Source: Actinomycetota bacterium (lineage in GTDB: Bacteria; Actinomycetota; Acidimicrobiia; Spongiisociales; ZC4RG35). From it: a DNA stretch of 5,733 nt. The stretch is from NCBI GenBank assembly GCA_022615295.1, contig JAKEHF010000209.1:1-5733 (forward strand). Reading direction: 5' to 3'. The notes beneath the pieces were generated by a model. The model had not been told where the DNA came from. It ran no database searches and saw nothing but the letters and a program-made list of their open reading frames with translations. Below, piece after piece: positions 4,941 to 5,733 of the stretch; within the stretch, counting starts at the first letter, position 1, and every line of letters begins with the position of its first letter. The translations under genes and the position numbers were made by a program.

Positions 4941-5733
4941 ACAGGGCCACCGCCTGATCCCAGGTCAGGGCCTCGGCGGGGTTCATCCCATGCCGGTCGA
5001 CCGCGGCCATGATCCCTACCTGCGGGTCGGGATGCTCCACGGGGGCGTCGCTGCCCCCGAGCAGCGATACCCCGGCGTCGAGGAGGGAGCGGAAGGGGTA
5101 GACCCGGGTCATCCGCTCCGGTCCCAGCCGTTTCTCCAGCCAGGTCTCCTCGGAGGCGAGAAACGCCGGCTGGACGGATGCGGTGACCCTTAGCTCGGCC
5201 ATGCGACCCACGGCCTCCGGTGTCAGGATCGAGACGTGCTCGATGCGGAGCCGGGCCGGGTCGGCTCCCCGGTCTTCCAGCTCGGCCATGACGTCGAGAA
5301 CCATGTCGTTGGCCCGGTCACCGATTGCGTGAATGGCCACGACGCCGCCGAGACCCAGGGACGTCTCCGCCATGAGGAGGGTGCGGTCGTGGTCGAGACG
5401 GACCGTGCCCCTGGTGTCGGGACGGTCCGAGTAGGGCTCGTACATGGCGGCGGTGTGACCACCAAAGCTCCCGTCGGAGAAGTCCTTCCACCCCCGGAAC
5501 CGGACACGACCGTCGCTTTCGTCGAGACGTCGTTTCGCCATGGCGAGAAGCGCCGGGTCATGGGTGATCACGAGGACGTCGATGTCGATGGGGAGGTCGG
5601 GGGCGAGCCGACACAACGTCCCCAACTCGTCGCGGACCCCGGAGAGGATGGGATCGGTCGCGGAGATGATCCCGGTGATCGAGCCTATCCCCAGGGTCAC
5701 GAGTGTGGTCAAGGAGTCGAGGATCGCCTGATC
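4921..5733 (-). CDS. YtcJ-like amidohydrolase, N-terminus off window, C-terminus apparently truncated
   Basis: 270 residues are visible and the frame stays open to the window edge, so the beginning of the gene is missing here. The TTG at 5710-5712 is internal, not a start. Amidohydrolase-family landmarks of the YtcJ/NfdA group, numbered from the window edge, are: RFRGWKDFSDGSFGGHTAAMYEPYSD (78-103, probable metal-bridging K83), IHAIGDRAND (134-143, ligand H135), RIEHVSILTP (163-172, ligand H166) and GGSDAPVEHPDP (226-237, catalytic D229). The N-terminal HxH pair would lie outside. Such enzymes are usually about 520-560 residues and hydrolyse amide or cyclic amide bonds; the substrate is unknown. 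The protein stops at ALTWDQAVALFTPPAR, where relatives continue for some 60-70 residues with a G-x-L-x-x-G-x-x-AD-x-x-V-type tail. The final six codons run into the aminotransferase gene, and no frameshifted tail is found. It may be a shortened active form or a decaying gene. Confidence 0.82.
   Translation of the reverse strand, partial: DQAILDSLTTLVTLGIGSITGIISATDPILSGVRDELGTLCRLAPDLPIDIDVLVITHDPALLAMAKRRLDESDGRVRFRGWKDFSDGSFGGHTAAMYEPYSDRPDTRGTVRLDHDRTLLMAETSLGLGGVVAIHAIGDRANDMVLDVMAELEDRGADPARLRIEHVSILTPEAVGRMAELRVTASVQPAFLASEETWLEKRLGPERMTRVYPFRSLLDAGVSLLGGSDAPVEHPDPQVGIMAAVDRHGMNPAEALTWDQAVALFTPPAR

Noticed and set aside
4931..4969. Short inverted repeats near the aminotransferase stop (GGTGG/CCACC and CCTGA/TCAGG) as terminators.
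   Set aside because: The stems are only 5 bp with loops of 7-11 nt, there are no T-runs, and they lie within amidohydrolase coding sequence.

Overview
The window is GC-rich and tightly packed, with mostly complete genes on both strands, and reads as chromosomal DNA of an actinomycete-type bacterium (Actinomycetota). Three things point there: a 30-residue bS22-type ribosomal protein close to the mycobacterial MGSxIKKRRK... form, an actinobacterial-style PAC2 protein, and several start codons preceded by a TANNNT -10 box and no Shine-Dalgarno, as expected for leaderless mRNAs. A deep lineage such as Acidimicrobiia is possible, but the sequence alone does not settle it. No mobile element, CRISPR array, tRNA or rRNA is visible.

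Layout: (1) 1-192, + strand, is the C-terminal end of a GHMP kinase, most likely homoserine kinase. (2) 286-378, + strand, is the tiny basic bS22 gene. (3) 387-1220, - strand, is a PAC2-family protein converging on bS22, with a 9-bp hairpin at the junction. (4) 1402-1599, - strand, is a 65-residue Cys/His zinc-finger-like protein with a strong hairpin terminator downstream and several DNA dyads upstream. (5) 1758-3713, - strand, is an M3 zinc oligopeptidase very like thimet oligopeptidase. (6) 3780-4940, + strand, is a class V PLP enzyme of the isopenicillin-N-epimerase-like group, divergent from the peptidase across 66 bp. (7) 4921-5733, - strand, is a YtcJ-type amidohydrolase whose N-terminus lies outside the window and whose C-terminus seems to be missing; its last codons overlap the end of gene 6.

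The genes do not form one operon or an obvious single pathway. Two (GHMP kinase, bS22) are co-directional with a 93-bp gap. The zinc-finger gene and the peptidase share a strand but are 158 bp apart with likely regulatory signals between them. The rest are convergent or divergent neighbours. By product they are mostly household functions: amino-acid biosynthesis, ribosome, protein or peptide turnover, and PLP and amidohydrolase catabolism.

No clearly new multi-gene system is visible. The points most worth a second look are the clipped amidohydrolase, the dyad-rich DNA upstream of the small zinc-finger gene, the easily missed bS22 gene, and the recurrent leaderless-type promoters. The longest gene-free stretch is 181 bp (1221-1401).
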